DNA from: Candidatus Nitricoxidireducens bremensis
Lineage (GTDB): Bacteria; Pseudomonadota; Gammaproteobacteria; Burkholderiales; Rhodocyclaceae
Length of the DNA: 64,000 bases
Assembly: GCA_030247725.1 (NCBI GenBank)
Contig: JAOTRT010000012.1
Span: 60,383 to 124,382, forward strand
Direction of reading: 5' to 3'
In this document: one piece after another, positions 1-10,303 of the stretch
Layout of the letters: the number at the start of each line of letters is the position of its first letter
Numbering within the stretch: position 1 is the stretch's first letter
The notes under the pieces: model-generated
What the model was told of the DNA's origin: nothing
Seen by the model: the letters and a program-made list of their open reading frames with translations, nothing else
The model's database searches: none
Program-made: the position numbers and the translations under genes

Positions 1-717
1 CATGTCGGTGATGGCTGCGGCGCTCTCGATGAAGGCCTTGGAGGTGACGACGACATCCTGCACCGCCTCTTCCACCTCGCTCAACTGGCCGATCATGCGC
101 GACAGGCTGACATTGCCTTCCTGCGTCTGGGCCATGCTCGCCCGCGCCAGACCGCTGACGTCGGTCGCCTTGCCGGCCACGCCGTCAATGGAGGCGCTGA
201 CCTGCTCCACCACCCTCACGGTTTCACCGGCAACCTGGCTTTGCTCGGCCGTACCCTGGCGTATCCCCGTCGTCGTGGTGGCGAACTGATGGGCAGCGCC
301 GCGCAACTGGCCGGCAGCGGAACGCAACTGCCCAGCCATGCCGCGCAAACTCCCCTGCAGTCCGGCAATCGCCGCCAGCAGGCTCTGACGATCCGCAGGC
401 GCGATCTCGATACCGAAGGCAAGGTCACCGTCCGAAATCCGCTTAACGACATCGGCGGCATACTGCGGTTCGCCGCCGAGCAGGGAAAGCAGTATACGCA
501 CCAGCTGCACGAAGGCAGCCAGGCCCACGACGGAAGCCAAAGCCGTGACACCGAGTATCCACCACTTGGTTTCGGTGGCCGCCTGAAGCAGCTTGGGATC
601 GGCCTGGCCGGCGGCATCGGCCAACCGGGCGAACATCAGAAAGCTGAACCCGTTGGCGATTGCGGTGACGACCGCCAGGACGACGAGAACGAGGATCAGG
701 CGCTGGCGGAGTGTCAT
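1..717 (-). CDS. methyl-accepting chemotaxis protein, 3' end outside window
   Basis: Only the first 239 codons are visible; the gene runs off the left edge. The protein starts MTLRQRLILV, has one hydrophobic segment at about residues 7-30 and a second at about 52-75, and then a HAMP-like stretch ending ISDGDLAF at about residues 92-99. A long alpha-helical region rich in Ala, Gln and Ser follows and enters the methyl-accepting signalling domain. The short loop between the two membrane helices leaves almost no periplasmic sensor, so any ligand domain would lie in the missing C-terminal part or be absent. It starts 25 bp after the stop of the next receptor, so the two are probably co-transcribed. 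The MCP call is firm from architecture; the stimulus is unknown. Confidence 0.8.
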   Translation of the reverse strand, partial: MTLRQRLILVLVVLAVVTAIANGFSFLMFARLADAAGQADPKLLQAATETKWWILGVTALASVVGLAAFVQLVRILLSLLGGEPQYAADVVKRISDGDLAFGIEIAPADRQSLLAAIAGLQGSLRGMAGQLRSAAGQLRGAAHQFATTTTGIRQGTAEQSQVAGETVRVVEQVSASIDGVAGKATDVSGLARASMAQTQEGNVSLSRMIGQLSEVEEAVQDVVVTSKAFIESAAAITDM

Positions 718-742
718 GGCGTCCGGACAGGTACGATGGTCA

Positions 743-2458
743 TCACTCGGTCCGGTAACCGATACGGAAGCCACCCCAATGGCGGCCCTTCACATAAACC
801 GGCGCGGAGATATCGTGCATGATCTCGCCGGTATCGCGCCGGTAGGTCTGCAGCAGGAACGGCAATTCATGGGAGCCGCAACGCTTGCCGACCGGATCGG
901 AGAATACGCGCTTGGTGCGGTTGCCGACGAAGTCCTTCTGCTCGTCACCGGTCAGCGGCTGGCAGAAACGGGTGTTGTGGGTCGGCACATAGCCGCCGAC
1001 ATTGCAGCTGATGGCGTAGGTGACCTCCTTGTTCCGTTCCAGCAGGGGCTCCTGGATGGCGGGCAGGAGCTTGTCGCAAAGCCCGTCGAAGCGGGTGTTG
1101 AATTTCTGCGGCTTGGTATTGGCGATCGGCACGTAGTTCTGGTCGAACAGATCGTCCAGCTTGACGACGCCCTTGTCCACGGCCGCCTCCAGAGCGGCGG
1201 AAACCTGGCGCGCGGCTTCCTTCACGACACCGGGCATGCGCTGATGGACCTTGCGCGCATCCTCGCCGGCTTGACCCAGCTTGAAGACGGTACCGATCTC
1301 TTCCAGGTTGATGGCCAGGTAGTCCAGTTGCGTCGCTTCCGCCAGGGTGTTGCGCGCCCCGTCGGTATTGCGCGCCGCCGATCCCATGATGCTGGAAACG
1401 TGCTCCGCGATGTTCTGCGACTTGGCGTTCTGCTCGGCCATGGCGCGGGCGATCACGTCCACTTTTTCCATGGTCTCCTGGGCGCCCTGATTGATCTGTT
1501 CCAGGGCTTCTGCCGCCTGGCGGGCCAGATTCGCCCCATTGTGGGCCAGGTTCGAACCTTCCTGGATGGTGGAGATGGCGCTCTGGGTTTCGCTCTGGAT
1601 CGCCGAAATCACGGCGCTGATCTCGCCCGTCGCCGCCGTCGTGCGCTCCGCCAGCTTGCGCACCTCGTCGGCGACGACGGCGAAGCCGCGCCCCTGCTCA
1701 CCGGCCCGGGCGGCCTCGATGGCGGCATTCAGGGCCAGCAGGTTGGTCTGGTCGGCAATGTCGTGAATCGTCTTGACGATGCCGGAAATGGCTTCGGAAC
1801 GCTCGCCGAGGGCGGCGATGACAACAGCGGACTGTTCCACCGAGCGGGCGATGCGGTCGATCTCCGCCGATGCCTCGCCGACGATCTTGGCGCCGCGGGA
1901 GGAATGCTCCCGGGCCGATTGCGCGATCACCGCCGTGTCGTCGGCATTGTGGGCCACCGCGGCGATGCCGCCGGACAGTTCGGCCACCGCCTCGGCCGCC
2001 GCCTCGGCCGCCGAGTTCTGGCTTTCCGAAGCGCCAACGGTTTCCTTGGCCTCTTTGATCAGCGTCTCGGCAGCATCCGCCACCTGATGGGCGTTGTAGA
2101 CAATCCGCGTCGAAATGCCCTGGAAACTCGCGATGAGTTCGTTATAGGCCTGCGCCGTCGGCGCAATGGCACAGCCGGGAGACACCGTGGCGCGCCGCGA
2201 CAAGTCGCCGTCGCTGCGCGTGGCCGCGATGGTTTCCCGCAGATGCTCCAGCGGCCGGGCGAAGGAACTGGAAATCACCATCAGCGGCAGCACCGCTACC
2301 ACCAGGCCAAGCGCCACGTACAACACGATGACAATCGGGGTCGGCGTTCCGCCCGAAAGATAAACGCCGCCGATTCCTGCACCCGCCAGAATCAAACCCG
2401 CCAGCCCGTGCGCTATTCGCGCATGGGTCATTACTTTTCCTGATGCAGCCTTGCTCAT
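743..2458 (-). CDS. methyl-accepting chemotaxis protein with C-terminal sensory domain
   Basis: 571 aa. Two closely spaced membrane helices (about residues 14-33 and 40-62) are followed by a HAMP-like linker with SDGDLSRR. The MCP signalling domain has its hairpin tip ([20 protein letters not shown]) at about residues 240-260. Unusually, the signalling domain is followed by a C-terminal domain of about 150 residues with [33 protein letters not shown] and [12 protein letters not shown]. Comparable tails are known on other proteobacterial MCPs and look like a cytoplasmic Cache/PAS-type sensor. With hardly any periplasmic loop, this tail is the likely ligand site. The ATG start has a GGAGGGAA Shine-Dalgarno 8 nt upstream. 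About 170 bp of AT-richer sequence upstream (2459-2628) probably holds a promoter. Confidence 0.9.
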   Translation of the reverse strand: MSKAASGKVMTHARIAHGLAGLILAGAGIGGVYLSGGTPTPIVIVLYVALGLVVAVLPLMVISSSFARPLEHLRETIAATRSDGDLSRRATVSPGCAIAPTAQAYNELIASFQGISTRIVYNAHQVADAAETLIKEAKETVGASESQNSAAEAAAEAVAELSGGIAAVAHNADDTAVIAQSAREHSSRGAKIVGEASAEIDRIARSVEQSAVVIAALGERSEAISGIVKTIHDIADQTNLLALNAAIEAARAGEQGRGFAVVADEVRKLAERTTAATGEISAVISAIQSETQSAISTIQEGSNLAHNGANLARQAAEALEQINQGAQETMEKVDVIARAMAEQNAKSQNIAEHVSSIMGSAARNTDGARNTLAEATQLDYLAINLEEIGTVFKLGQAGEDARKVHQRMPGVVKEAARQVSAALEAAVDKGVVKLDDLFDQNYVPIANTKPQKFNTRFDGLCDKLLPAIQEPLLERNKEVTYAISCNVGGYVPTHNTRFCQPLTGDEQKDFVGNRTKRVFSDPVGKRCGSHELPFLLQTYRRDTGEIMHDISAPVYVKGRHWGGFRIGYRTE

Positions 2459-2628
2459 TGAACTTCCCTCCTCCAGCCCCGATTTTTATTTTGAACTTAA
2501 GTTATATCCCCGTTGCGGATGGAGCGCGGTGTATCCCGCTCTGGTGCCACATCCCGGGCTTTTCATATAGCGAAGCGGACTTTAAGTCTTTCCTCGCCCA
2601 AAGACAAGTATATAGACCGACTAATCCC

Positions 2629-4347
2629 TTAAATGACGGGGCTTTCGTCGTCCCGCCCATGACCTAGGGATAAGATGGCCGTCACCGCGTTGCCGGTATC
2701 GTTGAGTTCGAAACTCGAAGCCAGGGACCGCACCAGTGCCAAGCCGCGTCCGAAGGGAAGTTCGCTGACCTGGGAAGGCACGCCGAGAACACGGGCGTGG
2801 TCGAATCCCGGCCCCGTATCGCGGCAGACGATGCGCAGCCAATTGCGGCCGGCATGGGGAAACAGTTCGATTTCCAGTTCGATTTCCCCCTCGTTCAAGG
2901 CCTGCAACCGCTCCTCGCGCTGGTTGAGATAGACCTCCATGCCGTCCGGATCAAGCTTCCTCCTGGAGTCCAGCCGCAACAGTCCGTGATCGAGGGCATT
3001 GTTGAACAGTTCGGAAAGGATCACGAACAGTTCTCCGGAACGGTGACGGGCGCCGTCGAACTGGTTGACCAGACCGAGCAGCAGTGGCACAACGTCCACC
3101 TTGCGGACTTCCATGGCGCCGAGACGGAGGCCGAACTTCCAGTTGCCGGGCTCCGGAATCGGCTCGCCGTTCCCGCCATCCCCTGCCGTCGTGTCGGCAA
3201 CCGGCGCGTCGCTGCGGGAGTTTACGACCAGCAGGGAAATGTCGTCGTGGGCCGCCCGTGTGCCCATATGGGCGACAACGGCGGCAACCGCCTGCTTCAG
3301 GCGTTCCTCGGGAGCCGCGCCGTCCATGGCCGCGGCAAGCCGCTCGAAACCGAACATTTCGCCGCCCGGACTTTCCGCCTCGATGACGCCGTCCGAGTAA
3401 AGGGCGAGTTGGGCGTCATGGCCGAAAGCGTGGGTTTCGGTGAGGGTCTCGAACTCGTCGTCTTCGAGAATTCCGAGCGGGGTGTGGCGCAATCCGAACA
3501 TATGCTCGGCCCTGCCCGTCGGGCCCAGCAGGATGGGCTCGGGATTGCCGCCATTCCAGACCCGGACGTAGCCCTCGCGGAAATCGATGGCCGCCAGCGT
3601 GGCGGCGACGAAGCGATCCTCGGGCAGGAACTGGCGCACCTTCTGGTTCATCTCGCGGGCAATGGCATCGATGCCGAAGCCCTTTTCGGTCATGCGGTAG
3701 AAAGGCGCGATGATCGGCAACACGTTGATCGAGGCCGACAGGCCGTGGCCGGTGCCGTCCGCCAACAGCACATGGAGCACATGGGCCGGGGTACGCGCCG
3801 CGGCAATGAGGTCGCCGCTGAACAGGGCGGCTGGCGATATCCAGTAGTCGATGGCGGGATCGTTCAGCTTGTCGGCATTCACCAGGCGGCGGATGAGATG
3901 CTCGGCGACGCGCTTTTCCTCCTCTTCGGCCGCGTAATAGCTTTCCAGCTCCCGGGCGCGCTCCTCCGCCTGGCGCTGCATGATGAGCAGGCGCTCGATA
4001 ACCTTGAGGCGCGCATCGAGCAGTTCGGCCGATACCGGCTTGACGACGTAGCCGTCGGCGCCCACCTGCAGGGCCTTGACCTGGAGTTCGTCGTCCCGGT
4101 AGCCGGAGAGGAACAGCACCGGCTGCCAGCGCGGAGCGGCGCGCTGCTGCACGGCACGGGTGAGGGTGAACCCGTCCATGCCGGGCATGTAGATATCGGT
4201 GATGACGAGATCCGGGCGCTCGCTGTCGAACTTCTCCAGGGCGCTGGCGCCGTTGTCGACGCCGATCACCATGTGGCCAAGCTTGCCCAGCGCATGCTTG
4301 GCGAAGAGGAGATCGTCCGGATTGTCCTCGACCAGAAGAATCTTCAT
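2629..4347 (-). CDS. response regulator with PP2C/SpoIIE phosphatase and RsbW-like kinase domains (HsbR-like)
   Basis: 572 aa from the ATG before KILLVEDNPDD, which begins the receiver domain; an in-frame extension upstream has no domain character. There are three modules. The receiver domain (about 1-125) has phospho-acceptor Asp in LVITDIYMPGMDG and Lys in VVKPVS. A coiled-coil linker leads to a SpoIIE-type PP2C phosphatase (about 165-380) with DGTGHGLSA, LYSDGVIEA and DDISLLVV. The C-terminal HATPase_c kinase domain (about 420-565) has ELFNNALDHG and DTGPGF. The same REC-PP2C-kinase order is found in HsbR of Pseudomonas aeruginosa, which both phosphorylates and dephosphorylates the STAS protein HsbA and so acts on FlgM. 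The STAS gene lies 22 bp upstream, so the pair is a partner switch built into the chemotaxis operon. Confidence 0.88.
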   Translation of the reverse strand: MKILLVEDNPDDLLFAKHALGKLGHMVIGVDNGASALEKFDSERPDLVITDIYMPGMDGFTLTRAVQQRAAPRWQPVLFLSGYRDDELQVKALQVGADGYVVKPVSAELLDARLKVIERLLIMQRQAEERARELESYYAAEEEEKRVAEHLIRRLVNADKLNDPAIDYWISPAALFSGDLIAAARTPAHVLHVLLADGTGHGLSASINVLPIIAPFYRMTEKGFGIDAIAREMNQKVRQFLPEDRFVAATLAAIDFREGYVRVWNGGNPEPILLGPTGRAEHMFGLRHTPLGILEDDEFETLTETHAFGHDAQLALYSDGVIEAESPGGEMFGFERLAAAMDGAAPEERLKQAVAAVVAHMGTRAAHDDISLLVVNSRSDAPVADTTAGDGGNGEPIPEPGNWKFGLRLGAMEVRKVDVVPLLLGLVNQFDGARHRSGELFVILSELFNNALDHGLLRLDSRRKLDPDGMEVYLNQREERLQALNEGEIELEIELFPHAGRNWLRIVCRDTGPGFDHARVLGVPSQVSELPFGRGLALVRSLASSFELNDTGNAVTAILSLGHGRDDESPVI

Positions 4348-4369
4348 GGCCGAGGGAGTTCTTGCGAAC

Positions 4370-4675
4370 TCACGAAATCTGGAACAGTTTGCCGAAGTTC
4401 GCGATCTCGATGACTTGCTTGACGGCCCCGCGGCAATTGGCGAGGGAAACGTTCTTGCCGGCTCCACGGGCCTTGTCGCGCAACATCAGCAACATGCCCA
4501 GGGCAGAACTGTCAAGATAGTCGACGGCTCCGAGGTCGACCTGAACTTCCTGGACGCTGCCATCTTTCAATGCCTCGTCCACGACATCGCGGAATTCGCG
4601 ATGGGCATTGAAGTCGAAGCGCCCCTTGAGGCGGATAACGGCACAACCGTTGGTGGTGGCAACGTTGGCTTCCAT
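4370..4675 (-). CDS. STAS-domain anti-sigma factor antagonist (HsbA/SpoIIAA-like)
   Basis: 101 aa, a single STAS domain of the usual length. The phosphorylatable serine motif is present in YLDSSALGMLL at about residues 54-64. In this family, phosphorylation of that Ser by a cognate HATPase_c kinase releases an anti-sigma factor, and a PP2C phosphatase resets it. Both activities are predicted in the single protein encoded 22 bp downstream. The position between cheB and the HsbR-like gene suggests control of flagellar sigma factor availability or of motility versus surface growth, as for P. aeruginosa HsbA. The target is an inference; no flgM is in the window. Confidence 0.88.
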   Translation of the reverse strand: MEANVATTNGCAVIRLKGRFDFNAHREFRDVVDEALKDGSVQEVQVDLGAVDYLDSSALGMLLMLRDKARGAGKNVSLANCRGAVKQVIEIANFGKLFQIS

Positions 4676-4735
4676 GAACTGCTCCCTTAATGGCTCTTGC
4701 GGTGTGGCTCTTGCGGTGCGTTGGCGAAGTATAGC

Positions 4736-5815
4736 CTAGCGGAAGCTGCCCCGGTCCCACTGCCTGAGCCTCGCCAGAATACGCTGACCGATCTCGGCCA
4801 GCGGCGCAACCTCCTCGACGGCGCCGACGTTCGCTGCCTCGCGCGGCATGCCGTAGACGACGCAACTATCCTTATCCTGGCCGATGTTCCATGCCCCCGC
4901 CCTGCGCATCTCCAGCATGCCGAGGGCGCCGTCCTTGCCCATGCCCGTCAGGATGACGCCGACGGCATTCTGCCTGGCGTGCTGGGCGACCGAGTTGAAC
5001 AGGACATCCACGGACGGACGGTGCCGATTGACGGGCTCCGCCTGGGACAGCTCGGTCATGTAAGCGCTGCCCACCCGCTTCACCAACAGGTGGGAATGCC
5101 CGGGCGCCAGATACGCCGTGCCGGGCTCGATGCGCTCGCCGCCCTGGGCCTCGACCACCCGGATGCGGCAGAGGCTGTCGAGGCGCCGCGCATAGGAACC
5201 CGTGAAGGCCTCAGGCATGTGCTGGGTCATGACGATGCCGGGAACCTCCTCGGGCAAGGCCATGAGTACGTCCTTGATCGCCTCGGTACCGCCGGTGGAA
5301 GCGCCGATGGCGATCAACTTCTCCTGCAGCAGGCGGGGGGAAAGTCCCGCGGCGGCGGTCGGCGCCTCGCGCTGGGCCGGGGATCTCGCCGCCGGCGCCG
5401 CCGAGCGCTTGCGCAGATGGGCGCCGGCGGCGGCGCGGATCTTGTCGCGGATCTCGTCCGCGTAATTCTGCAGCAGGGACGCACTTTCCGCACGCGGCTT
5501 GGCGACGAAATCCACCGCCCCCATTTCCAGGGCCTGCAGCGTCACCTCCGACCCCCTCTCCGTCAGCGACGAGATCATCACCACCGGCATCGGCCGCAGG
5601 CGCATGAGGCGGTCGAGGAATTCCAGCCCGTCCATTTTCGGCATCTCGACGTCGAGGGTCAGTACGTCGGGATTGAGGACCTTGATCATTTCGCGCGCAG
5701 CAATGGGGTCCGGCGCGCTGCCGACGACCTCCAGGTCCGGCGCTCCGCCAATGATCTCGGTCAGCAGCGCCCGCATCAGCGCGGAGTCGTCGACAATCAG
5801 TACTTTGAGAGCCAC
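4736..5815 (-). CDS. cheB: chemotaxis protein-glutamate methylesterase/glutaminase CheB
   Basis: 359 aa with the standard two-domain layout. The N-terminal receiver domain (about 1-120) has [11 protein letters not shown], phospho-acceptor Asp in [12 protein letters not shown] and Lys in VAKP. The C-terminal methylesterase domain (about 165-355) has catalytic Ser in [10 protein letters not shown], His in TQHMPEAF and Asp in [12 protein letters not shown]. It removes methyl groups from receptor glutamates when phosphorylated by CheA, opposing CheR. The start codon is GTG, 17 bp after the cheD stop. The order cheR-cheD-cheB is the usual adaptation cassette. Confidence 0.97.
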   Translation of the reverse strand: MALKVLIVDDSALMRALLTEIIGGAPDLEVVGSAPDPIAAREMIKVLNPDVLTLDVEMPKMDGLEFLDRLMRLRPMPVVMISSLTERGSEVTLQALEMGAVDFVAKPRAESASLLQNYADEIRDKIRAAAGAHLRKRSAAPAARSPAQREAPTAAAGLSPRLLQEKLIAIGASTGGTEAIKDVLMALPEEVPGIVMTQHMPEAFTGSYARRLDSLCRIRVVEAQGGERIEPGTAYLAPGHSHLLVKRVGSAYMTELSQAEPVNRHRPSVDVLFNSVAQHARQNAVGVILTGMGKDGALGMLEMRRAGAWNIGQDKDSCVVYGMPREAANVGAVEEVAPLAEIGQRILARLRQWDRGSFR

Positions 5816-5832
5816 GGTCTTCTCTACAGGGG

Positions 5833-6450
5833 TCAGGTAAACAGTTCGATTTCGCCGGCCACGGGTGCTTCGACCAGCCTGGCTGCATATTCTTTTTCCC
5901 GCCGCATCAAGGTGTCATTGTGCATGCGTACCAGCTTCTTGACCAGCACCCGGCCGGTATCGGGAAAGTAGTACACCTTGCGCGGATAGACGTCGAGCAG
6001 ATCCTGCGCCGCCACGGGAATACCCTCGGTGGCGAGGAAATCCATGACGAACCGAGCATTGCGCTCGCCGACCTGGGAGCTCGTCAGGCTGGCCATCACG
6101 CGTCCACCGCCGAAGACCTTGGCTTCGAGGGCGCTCTTGCGCGCGCCGATCTTCAGCAGGTGGTTGATGAGGATTTCCATGGCGTAGGTGCCATAGCGCG
6201 CCGACGCGGAGAGTGCGCCGTTGTCGCCGCTGTCGGCGAGCATGAAGTGGTTCATGCCGCCGACCCCCTTCTCGCGGTCGCGCACGCAGGCGGAGACGCA
6301 GGACCCGAGCACCGTCACCAGCACCATGTTGGATGCCGTCACGTAGTACTCGCCGGGCAGCACCTTCACGGCCTCCACCTCGAACTGGCGGTCGAAGTAA
6401 CGGTTGCCGGCAAGGTGCTCGACGAAACCGAGCTCGGCCGTGCCGTTCAT
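5833..6450 (-). CDS. cheD: chemoreceptor glutamine deamidase CheD
   Basis: 205 aa. CheD deamidates receptor glutamines and modulates adaptation. The family's catalytic Cys ([12 protein letters not shown]) and His (GGMNHFML) are present, as is the conserved GARYGT-like segment ([14 protein letters not shown]). Its start overlaps the cheR stop as ATGA, so translation of the two is coupled. The protein ends with GEIELFT, nearly the same tail as the MCP-like protein encoded at 16897-18120 (GDIELF). That shared peptide is not part of the catalytic fold and may be a docking tag. Confidence 0.96.
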   Translation of the reverse strand: MNGTAELGFVEHLAGNRYFDRQFEVEAVKVLPGEYYVTASNMVLVTVLGSCVSACVRDREKGVGGMNHFMLADSGDNGALSASARYGTYAMEILINHLLKIGARKSALEAKVFGGGRVMASLTSSQVGERNARFVMDFLATEGIPVAAQDLLDVYPRKVYYFPDTGRVLVKKLVRMHNDTLMRREKEYAARLVEAPVAGEIELFT

Positions 6451-7343
6451 GGGTGAAGCCTCATGTCCCGCGAAGGTCCCTTGCGGTCGGCGCGTTCATA
6501 GACGGTGCGGCCGAGGGAACGCACCAGGGCGGCGGCATGCAGGAAGCTCTCCGAATGGCCGGCGAACAGCAGACCCTCCTCCCGCAGCAGGGGCACGAAC
6601 TTCTTCAAGATCTGAAACTGGGTTTCCTTGTCGAAGTAGATCATCACGTTGCGGCAGAAGATCACGTCGAAGGGTCCCTGTACGGGCCAGCGGGCATCGA
6701 GCAGATTGACGCGCGTGAAACTGATGAGCTTCTGCAGTTCCGGACGCACGCGCACATAGCCGGCCTGGGTGCCCGCCCCCTTCAGGAAATAGCGCCGCAG
6801 CAGTTCGGCATCCAGCTTCTCGACCCGCTCCACCGGATAGACCCCGCGCTCCCCGGTGGCCAGCACATTGGTGTCGATGTCGCTGGCGACGATGGTCACC
6901 GGCGGCGTCGTGGAACCGAAGGCCTCGCAGGCGGTGATGGCGAGGGAATAGGGCTCTTCGCCGGTGGATGCCGCCGAACACCAGATGCGCACGGGCCGGG
7001 TGGTCAGCGTGAGCATGTACTTTTCGAGAATCTTGAAGTGGTGGCCCTCGCGGAAGAAGGAGGTCAGGTTCGTCGTCAGGGAATTGACGAAGGTCTCCCA
7101 CTCCTTCTCGTCGCCCCCTTCGAGCAGGCGCAGGTACTCGCGGAAGGAGGCAAGCCCCAGGGCCCGCAGGCGGCGCGCCAGGCGCGAATAGACCATGTCG
7201 CGCTTGATCGGCGCCAGCGAGATGCCGGCGTGGTCGTAGATCAGCTTGCGGACCCGGTCGAAGTCCTCCTGCGTGAACTGGAATTCACGCTGGGGAACGA
7301 TGGAAGGCACCTCGATGCGGGGCCTTTCTGGTGTCGTCGCCAT
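6447..7343 (-). CDS. cheR: chemotaxis protein methyltransferase CheR
   Basis: 298 aa. It transfers methyl groups from S-adenosylmethionine to receptor glutamates. An N-terminal CheR_N helical domain (FTQEDFDRVRKLIYDHAGISL) is followed by the SAM-binding methyltransferase domain with CSAASTGEEPYSLA (motif I region) and IFCRNVMIYFDKETQ. Two neighbouring receptors end in an acidic Trp-Phe peptide (EEWEEF) like the NWETF tether that CheR and CheB bind in enteric bacteria, so a tethering interaction is likely here. It lies 70 bp downstream of the 946-aa receptor. Confidence 0.97.
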   Translation of the reverse strand: MATTPERPRIEVPSIVPQREFQFTQEDFDRVRKLIYDHAGISLAPIKRDMVYSRLARRLRALGLASFREYLRLLEGGDEKEWETFVNSLTTNLTSFFREGHHFKILEKYMLTLTTRPVRIWCSAASTGEEPYSLAITACEAFGSTTPPVTIVASDIDTNVLATGERGVYPVERVEKLDAELLRRYFLKGAGTQAGYVRVRPELQKLISFTRVNLLDARWPVQGPFDVIFCRNVMIYFDKETQFQILKKFVPLLREEGLLFAGHSESFLHAAALVRSLGRTVYERADRKGPSRDMRLHP

Positions 7344-7412
7344 GTCGTTTACCTGCCGCGGCGGTACGCTTCTGGCTGCGCCGGCCGCGGCTGTCGGGGT
7401 TGGGGCTGCCGC

Positions 7413-10253
7413 CTAGAACTCTTCCCACTCTTCGTCGTCGCCGGCGACGTGGGGCGGCGCGATCCGCTTCGGCTTCGGCGCTCCGCGCGGCTTCTCCGGA
7501 CTCGCCAGTTGCCGCGGCTCCTGCAGCGTCCGCAGCGGCTCGCCCACCGCCCCGCCTTCCGCCAGCTTGAAGCTCCCCACCGCCTGCACCAGCCCGCGTG
7601 CCTGTTCCTCCAGGCTCTCCGCCGCCGCCGCCGCTTCTTCCACCAGCGCCGCGTTCTGCTGCGTCACTTCGTCCATCTGGCCCACCGCCTGCGTCACCTG
7701 CTCGATCCCCGAGCTCTGCTCCCGGCTCGCATTCGTGATATCCGTCACCAGCGCCGCCACCCGCTGGAACGACGTCACCACATCGTCCATCGTGCTGCCC
7801 GCCTGCTGCACCAGCCGCGCCCCGCCTTCCACCTTGTCCACCGACTCCGCGATCAGCGCCTTGATCTCCTTCGCCGCCGTCGCACTCCGCTGCGCCAGGT
7901 TGCGCACTTCCGTCGCCACCACCGCAAAACCGCGGCCCTGCTCGCCCGCCCGCGCCGCTTCCACCGCCGCGTTCAGCGCCAGGATGTTCGTCTGGAACGC
8001 GATGCTGTCGATCACCCCGATGATGTCCGCAATCTTCCGCGAACTGTCCTGGATGTCCCCCATCGTGCTCACCACCCGCTTCACCATCTCGCCGCCGCGA
8101 CTGGCGATCTCGTTCGAGCTGTGCGCCAGTTCGTTCGCCTGCCGCGCGTTCTCCGCGTTCTGCTTTACCGTCGCGTTCAACTCTTCCATCGAGCTCGCCG
8201 TCTCTTCCAGGCTCGACGCCTGCTCTTCCGTCCGGCTCGACAGGTCCTGGTTCCCCGCCGCGATCTCCTTCGCCGCCGTGTTGATCGCGTCCGTCGCTTC
8301 CTTGATCCGTCCCACCACCTCCCGCAGCCGCTCCACCGTCGTGTTGGTGTCGTCCTTCAGCTGACCGAAAGTACCCTGGTAGTCGCCTTCGATCTTCTGG
8401 GTGAGGTCGCCGCGCGCAAGGGCATTGAGGACCTCGGCCACGTCGGAGAGCCCCCTGGCCGCCGTTTCGAGGAACTGGTTGAGGCCGATGGCAAGGCCTT
8501 CGAAGAAGCCCGTCTTGCCCTCCATGCTGAGGCGCTGGCTGAAGTCGCCCTGGGCCGCCGCGAAGACGATGCTCTGGACTTCCTTCTCGACAAGCACCTC
8601 GGCGGTGCGGTCGCGCCACTCGGCGACGGCGCCGAGGCGCTCGCCCTGGTCGTTGATGACCGGATTAGCGGCCACCGTCAGGTAGCGACCGCCGATTTCG
8701 AGATCGGCGGTGTGCACGTCCTTGAAGGTATTCAGCAGATGGGCCTGGTGGGCCGGGTTCTTGTGGAAGCTGTCGATGTTGGCGCCGACGAGGTTCGCCG
8801 CATCGAAATTCGGCAGTTGGCTGCGGATGGCCGCTTCGGCGCCCTTGAGGATGCGCACCACCGACTTGTTCGTATAGATGATGTTGCGATCCGGGTCGGC
8901 AATCATGACGCCCGTCGACACGTTGTCGAGGGCGATCTTGATGCGCGTCATCTCGTCGGCTGTGCGCTTGGTCTCCGCCACTTCGAAACCCAGGCGAGTC
9001 TGCATGGACTGCAGCCCTTGCAGCGTCTTGCCGAGCTCGTCGTTGTGGGTGACGTCGATGCTGTTGGAGTAGTTGCCCTGGGCCACGTTCTGCAGCGTCG
9101 ACAAGACCTCGGCGAGGGGCCCTTTGACGGAACGCACCAGCCGCACGGCGCCAAAGACGGCCAGGCCCAGCACGGCCAGCATGCCGAAGAGGGTACCCGT
9201 GCGCACCAGCTCGAAGCGCTCCTGGGACGCCGCGAACTCGCCGCGGGCCTTCTCGGTGTGATATTTGAACAAGTCGTCCGCCTTGCCCGCCGCTTCGGCG
9301 TAGAGCGGATTGATCTTCTGCAGCAGGATCAGGTTGGCGTCGTGGAAGCTGCCGTCCAGCATCGCCTGGCGGGCCGTCAGCAAGCCTTCCTGGACGAATT
9401 TCTTGCGGGCGTCGGCATAGGCCTGGGCCAAGGCGCGATGATCGTCGTTGTGGATGGCCTTCTGGTATTCCCCCCAGAGCTGGGTGATTTCCTCGATATT
9501 CGCCTTCACCGCATCGGTATGGCGGTCGAGGCCGTGATCGTGGTACTTGGCGAACTCACCGCTCGGATCGTGCTGCAGACCCAGCAGGATCTGGGCGCGG
9601 TTGTCGGCCATCAGCTTGCCGATGCGGCCGATGATGCGGGTCGTCTCGGTACGGCGCTCGAACATGTCCTGCACCAGGGTGTTGGTGGACGACACCATGA
9701 ACAGGCCGAGAATGCCCTGCGCCACCAGCATCGCGCAGAGGAAGCCGAAGACGATGGCCATGCGCGCCGCCAGGGACATGTTGCCCCAGACGCTTTCGCC
9801 GCCGCTGACGGCCTTGCCGTAGCGGATCTTCAGGCCGCCCTGGCGTTTCTCGCGGAAGCGCCGGTAGACGTCCTCGTGGGCGGCGATGGCTTCCGGAGTG
9901 GCCTTGCGGCGCACCGACATGTAGCCGGCAACCTGGCCGCCCTCCCAGATCGGCGTGGCATTGGCCAGCACCCAGTAGAAATCGCCGTTCTTGCAGCGGT
10001 TCTTGACGTAGCCGGTCCAGGGGCGCCCGGCCTTGAGGGTGTTCCAAAGATCCTCGAAGGCCTCCGGCGGCATGTCGGGGTGACGCACGAGATTGTGCGG
10101 TTCGCCGATCAGCTCCGCCTCGGTGAAGCCGCTGATGCGCAGGAAGTCGCGGTTGACGTAAGTGATGCGTCCCTTGAGATCGGTCTTCGAGACGATCAGG
10201 TCGCTGTCCGTCAAAACATATTCGTTTTGCGTGACCGGCAGATTGGTTCTCAT
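7413..10253 (-). CDS. PAS-4HB-HAMP-PAS methyl-accepting chemotaxis protein
   Basis: 946 aa. An Aer-like PAS domain comes first (residues 1-125; [25 protein letters not shown]). A membrane helix follows at about 185-205, then a four-helix-bundle type periplasmic region (about 205-355) and a second membrane helix (about 360-380). A HAMP region and a second PAS (about 430-560; [17 protein letters not shown]) lead to a HAMP-like repeat and the MCP signalling domain (about 640-890; hairpin [20 protein letters not shown]). It ends DDEEWEEF, an NWETF-like tether for CheR/CheB. The Aer-like PAS suggests redox or oxygen sensing; I see no direct proof of FAD binding. Its last 955 bp are almost identical to those of the next receptor. 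Confidence 0.93.
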   Translation of the reverse strand: MRTNLPVTQNEYVLTDSDLIVSKTDLKGRITYVNRDFLRISGFTEAELIGEPHNLVRHPDMPPEAFEDLWNTLKAGRPWTGYVKNRCKNGDFYWVLANATPIWEGGQVAGYMSVRRKATPEAIAAHEDVYRRFREKRQGGLKIRYGKAVSGGESVWGNMSLAARMAIVFGFLCAMLVAQGILGLFMVSSTNTLVQDMFERRTETTRIIGRIGKLMADNRAQILLGLQHDPSGEFAKYHDHGLDRHTDAVKANIEEITQLWGEYQKAIHNDDHRALAQAYADARKKFVQEGLLTARQAMLDGSFHDANLILLQKINPLYAEAAGKADDLFKYHTEKARGEFAASQERFELVRTGTLFGMLAVLGLAVFGAVRLVRSVKGPLAEVLSTLQNVAQGNYSNSIDVTHNDELGKTLQGLQSMQTRLGFEVAETKRTADEMTRIKIALDNVSTGVMIADPDRNIIYTNKSVVRILKGAEAAIRSQLPNFDAANLVGANIDSFHKNPAHQAHLLNTFKDVHTADLEIGGRYLTVAANPVINDQGERLGAVAEWRDRTAEVLVEKEVQSIVFAAAQGDFSQRLSMEGKTGFFEGLAIGLNQFLETAARGLSDVAEVLNALARGDLTQKIEGDYQGTFGQLKDDTNTTVERLREVVGRIKEATDAINTAAKEIAAGNQDLSSRTEEQASSLEETASSMEELNATVKQNAENARQANELAHSSNEIASRGGEMVKRVVSTMGDIQDSSRKIADIIGVIDSIAFQTNILALNAAVEAARAGEQGRGFAVVATEVRNLAQRSATAAKEIKALIAESVDKVEGGARLVQQAGSTMDDVVTSFQRVAALVTDITNASREQSSGIEQVTQAVGQMDEVTQQNAALVEEAAAAAESLEEQARGLVQAVGSFKLAEGGAVGEPLRTLQEPRQLASPEKPRGAPKPKRIAPPHVAGDDEEWEEF
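7415..8369 (-). repeat. 955-bp near-identical MCP signalling cassette, copy 1
   Basis: Matches 10306-11260 in the same orientation, with an offset of 2891 bp. I see only three mismatches, all within the first 170 bp (encoding the C-terminus). It covers the whole methyl-accepting hairpin and tail. Identity stops abruptly at both ends. Inside the cassette Ala codons are mostly GCG, while the flanking parts of the same gene prefer GCC. Confidence 0.95.
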
Positions 10254-10303
10254 GGCATCACCTCGTTGTCAGCCTCGATACGGGTCGATACGACCGCTGC
10301 GTT

